Shown: in pieces, positions 60,953 through 64,000 of the stretch
Numbering within the stretch: the first letter of the stretch is position 1
How the letters are laid out: the number at the start of each line of letters is the position of its first letter
Assembly (NCBI GenBank): GCA_028671895.1
Contig: CM053794.1
Coordinates: forward strand, 20,446,501 to 20,510,500
Reading direction: 5' to 3'
DNA length: 64,000 nucleotides
From: Oenanthe sinensis
Lineage: Eukaryota > Streptophyta > Magnoliopsida > Apiales > Apiaceae
Position numbers and translations under genes: made by a program
The notes under the pieces: model-generated
The model's database searches: none
What the model was told of the DNA's origin: nothing
The model's input: only the letters and a program-made list of their open reading frames with translations

Positions 60953-61107
60953 TAGTTGAATCTCGATTAAGTAATAATCGATAAAATAATAATTTCATTA
61001 AAATAATTTTTTCTTCTGATCTCAACATAATGGATACGGTATATTTTTCTCTCGATAAAGTAATTTTTTCTTGCTCCCAAAACTATTATTTTAAAGAGAT
61101 TTAACCG
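60953..61107. mobile_element. Emigrant/pogo-like MITE, second example
   Basis: 155 bp with degenerate inverted ends: left tagttgaatctcgattaag, right reverse complement cggttaaatctctttaaaa. TA on each side (60951-60952 and 61108-61109). The terminal pattern resembles that at 27730-27914. Confidence 0.5.
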
Positions 61108-61109
61108 TA

Positions 61110-61700
61110 TTTTATTACTCAAACCCTTTTCTTAAATTTTCAGTTTAAAGCAGCACGAATCACAACTATTTCCTATACCTTCGAGACTTCAAATTAAATT
61201 GGTTGTTGAAACTGTCACTAAACAAAAACCTAGATTCCAAGTGCTTGAACCGTATTTAACGGATCAATTATAATTGAATATGACTCAAACTAAATTATAA
61301 AATTTAAGTGTATTTCATACATACAATCTTTTTATTATTCGTTACACTCACATGTACATTATGCACTTATACATAATTCATACGTATAATACATGTGTTC
61401 GTAAAATAAAATATTAAAAAAATAAGAATAGCATTTATTTTTAATTTGTTAGAAAGTAAATAAAAGTGAATATTAATTCAAATTTTAAAAAGAAATAAAT
61501 ATTGTATATTATATATGTATATATAAAATTTATTTATATTTTTATTTGGACATCAAGATTTTTTAAAAATTGTTATATTACAGAATTTAGTGAAAATTTC
61601 TTTTATCATATTGATCAAAGTTTGAAATGAAGAAATATTTTACTTAATTGAGATAATTATTCTGTTCCTAACACGTTATTCCCGAGTTTTAAAAATTAAG
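61110..61700. other. AT-rich spacer
   Basis: No coding or repeat signal that I can identify. Confidence 0.5.
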
Positions 61701-61703
61701 TAA

Positions 61704-61890
61704 TGGTATGTTTGGGAACATGAATTTTATTTGAAATTTTGGATTTGATCAAATAACATGTTTGAATAATCATAAAAATTTGGATTTGAATTTCATTCGA
61801 ATTCCAAGAAATTCAAATATTAGTACAAATATGAGAATTTGAAATAACATCCTGTCATTTGAAATGAAATCAAGGTTCTCAAACACAATC
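61704..61890. mobile_element. PIF/Harbinger-like MITE, third family
   Basis: 187 bp flanked by the 3-bp direct repeat TAA (61701-61703 and 61891-61893), the TWA-type target preference of PIF/Harbinger. Inverted ends: left tggtatgtttgggaac, right reverse complement gattgtgtttgagaacc. The interior is rich in 'gaatttcatt' motifs in both orientations. Confidence 0.7.
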
Positions 61891-62475
61891 TAATATAATT
61901 TGCATTTCAATTCATGCTCCCAAAGTTTTTTAAGAAGGAAAGCAAGTAAAAAGGGAAAAAATTATATGCTTTACTCCCAAAATTTTCATCCCAAAAATGG
62001 GATGAATAAGAAAGGAAATAGTGTATTTAAATTAAAAAAAGATTTGTTATTACTAACTTATCCTTATTATATAATTCTCACTTTTTAAATTTAAGGATAA
62101 AATTGTATTTTGACAATCATTTATATGCTTTACTTCAAACTTGGAAGCACGTTAATGAAAGTATTTTCACTCTTTAATTTTTCAATTTGGTAGTAAGTTA
62201 GTGAAAGTTGTTACACCCACAAAAAGCTCGGAAGCCGGGTGTAAAATAGTGCGAGAAGAATGGATTGAGTTGCAAATCGCTGACATGGCAAATTGAAGAT
62301 GGAATATTTATGCAAAGAAAAGATAGCAATATTAGTGGATCACAAGGACAAGACAATCACAATACAAAGATGATTAATGATAGTTCAAGTGAGGGCAGCA
62401 ATGGAGATATGGAGTAGAAGAACGGGATCACCGCAATGAAGAGAAAGTTGGAGACGTGTGCAATGTAAGATAAAT

Positions 62476-62702
62476 TGTGACAATTCGAGTTAAATTGCGA
62501 CACTTTTTTAAAATCGATTCAAGTGTTGAATTCGTATCACGGATAAACTCCCAGTACACCAACCCAAAATAAAATAATCTGAATAATTAACAGACTCAAT
62601 AGAAACCCAAAAAATTATGATTTATTAATACTATAATATACTCCATCCTATATACCGAACTAAAGTGCTCACATATTCCAATGTGGGATTGGGATGTTAA
62701 CA
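62476..62702 (-). mobile_element. Solo LTR related to the TRIM at 25.8 kb
   Basis: 227 bp on the - strand from tgttaacatcccaatcccac to 'cgaattgtcaca'. Compared with the 234-bp TRIM LTR it shares the start, the USE-like motif, TATATA, 'aataaatcat', 'ttttttgggt', 'aaaaaag' and the end. No target duplication is visible (taaat / acatt). It probably arose by LTR-LTR recombination. Confidence 0.75.
62647..62689 (-). promoter_or_regulatory. USE-like plus TATA module in the solo LTR
   Basis: On the - strand atcccacattg (62689-62679; 10 of 11 to the plant USE core) is followed after exactly 24 nt by tatatagg (62654-62647). The spacing is the same as in both LTRs of the 25.8-kb TRIM although the spacer sequence differs. 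Confidence 0.45.
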
Positions 62703-62890
62703 ACATTATTTTGTAAGCTAGCAAGGATCGAGTTTCTGAAATTTGCCGGGGATGATCTGACTGAATGGTTCGACAGAGTGGAATAGTTATTTGAGTATCA
62801 AGGCACCGTAGAAATGCAAAAGGTTTCTTTAGCTTCTTTCCACCTTGGAGGAGAAGCAAATCAACGGTGGCACTCTATGTCCGTAAAAGG

Positions 62891-63526
62891 AAGAAAAACG
62901 AGAAGTAAAATCTAACATATGATAATTAACAAATGATGACGATATGAGGTGATTTAACAACTGCACAAAGTTTAGGTAGCAAACTGTTGACAGCTGTAGG
63001 GCTTATCTACTCATCCCTCCCTCAAAAACTTACATAACTAGTTGCTTAATTATATACAATAAAGTAGAGCATTATTTGTTTTCAAATATAGAGTTCTACT
63101 GCACATACAAAGCATATCATCTTGTCGTAGAAACCTTTTTGTCAATCCAATAATATTATTATAAAATTAAAGTAATGATCGGAGATGAAATAGTAGTATG
63201 AAGTGAAAAAGGTGAAAAAATAAAAATGAAGTTACTTTTTAAAATAGAGTAAGGTTAGAGATGACGTAACTAGTTGCTTAATTATATATACCCCTAGACT
63301 AGTTAATTAGGGCGGACTACGAAAATCTATCCCTAAAGATATGATTATCGCACGTATGAAATATGATATACAAATCACTTCTTGAAATATATGAAGCACT
63401 TAAACGAATTATAATCAACTGATAAAACAAATCATATAAATTTACCTTCAAGCATATACTATTTTTGACATGAAGATAAAATTAACTAGTCATTAATTGA
63501 ACAAGTAGAGGGTAACAGGAACATAC
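62891..63526. other. Intergenic region beyond the 64-kb ectodomain exon
   Basis: No mini-exon or kinase follows the ectodomain exon at 63527 in this stretch. AT-rich, no recognised repeat. Confidence 0.5.
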
Positions 63527-64000
63527 CTCTGCAGGTCATATTTGTACTTGTGTTATCATCGCAAAAACACACGAACTCTCTTGCAGTATTGTTGTAACCA
63601 CAATGCCCATCAGATTTCTCACACCTTCCACAATCGACTAGTGTCTTCCAATCCAGCGAAAATCCTTTATTCAATGCGTCACGGAAGTCAGTGATCGCAC
63701 CATAATCATTCTTTGCAATCTCGGTTCTCTTCACAGCTGCGTCAACTTTGTCGTCACAGTAATCGTACCATTTAGTAAAGTCTTTGGACTCTTTTGTTGT
63801 CTCAACAACATAAGATTGGTTTGGGTCTTCCGTAGAAGCCAAGCAATCTATTGGAGCTGCTAGCGGAAGAAAAGGAAGAAGAGGAGAAGTACAATTGAAA
63901 TAAAATGTAAGGTTCAAATCAGATTCTGATTGATACAGAGGCGAGCTGGCTTCAACACTAAAGTTGTGACGCACCCTGGGGCATGGCACATCAACAACAT
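63527..64000 (-). CDS. LRK10L / WAK-associated ectodomain exon (partial, runs off the window)
   Basis: The open frame enters from beyond 64000 and ends with a phase-1 donor, TGCAGAG|GTATGT, at 63527/63526. It encodes VDVPCPRVRHNFSVEASS, CTSPLLPFLPLAAPIDC, the WAK-associated C-terminal motif LDWKTLVDCGRCEKSDGHCG and FVCFCDD. The GUB_WAK N-terminal part and the start codon lie outside the window. It is more diverged from the 45, 56 and 59.8-kb copies than they are from each other. No matching mini-exon or kinase lies between it and the next ectodomain copy downstream, so its partner exon is missing or far away. Confidence 0.8.

Larger units (their letters stand above)
62222..62890 (+). pseudogene. 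Ty3/gypsy gag fragment interrupted by a solo LTR
   Basis: The second part (62724-62890) reads RIEFLKFAGDDLTEWFDRVE, then a stop, then LFEYQGTVEMQKVSLASFHL and GGEANQRW, a typical retrotransposon gag (PF03732-type). The stretch before it (62,222-62,470) reads like the variable gag N-terminus. The two parts are separated by a TRIM-type LTR (62476-62702). No other domain of this element is present. Confidence 0.7.

Noticed and set aside
1..64000. tRNA, rRNA, snRNA genes or CRISPR arrays
   Set aside because: No cloverleaf, rRNA or U-snRNA body was recognised, even next to the USE-like motifs; repeats present are transposon-derived.

Overview
This window is nuclear DNA from a flowering plant, most likely a eudicot: AT-rich, with GT-AG introns, plant-specific gene families and many plant transposon types. 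I cannot name the species. Host genes occupy only part of it; the rest is nested, mostly decayed transposable elements.

Layout. 1-3.4 kb holds repeats and a Stowaway-type MITE. 3.46-8.32 kb (+) is a complete six-exon vacuolar ALMT anion-channel gene of the ALMT9/4/5/6 clade. 8.4-10.2 kb has two copies of a 230-bp PIF/Harbinger-like MITE and a dispersed repeat also present upstream of ALMT. 12,029-23,069 (-) is a full-length Ty3/gypsy element of the Tat/Retand type with two LTRs, a perfect 5-bp target duplication, gag-pro-RT-RH-second RH-INT all disabled, an antisense ORF with its own TATA box and two introns, and an array of palindromic repeats. It sits in an older region of exon-like tandem repeats and a roughly 2.1-kb inverted repeat (to 25.7 kb). 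25,799-26,482 is an intact TRIM with identical-length LTRs and a perfect target duplication. 28.5-29.8 kb (-) carries the last exons of a LETM1-like mitochondrial gene; 30.4-32.4 kb (-) is a decayed Copia gag. 33,225-40,009 (+) is a Copia element with both LTRs, followed by an opposite-strand Copia pol fragment (itself holding a 517-bp hAT-like MITE) and a third, partial copy of the same LTR.

44.6-64 kb is a cluster of LRK10L receptor-like kinase sequences. A + strand gene (44,812-48,643) and a - strand gene (56,181-53,255) share a near-identical inverted duplication covering promoter, extracellular-domain exon, intron and mini-exon, but run into different kinases: non-RD, LRK10L2-type in the first and RD, LRK10L1-type in the second. 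Two further - strand extracellular-domain exons (59.8 kb and the 64-kb edge) have the same phase-1 donor and no kinase of their own, so several ectodomain exons lie upstream of one kinase module. MITEs, a MULE-like element and a solo TRIM LTR in a gypsy gag fragment fill the gaps.

Strongest leads: the shared-ectodomain/swapped-kinase arrangement with two in-frame alternative mini-exons; the row of ectodomain exons ahead of a single kinase; and snRNA-type USE plus TATA modules (24-nt or 32-nt spacing) in the LTRs of the TRIM and Copia families.
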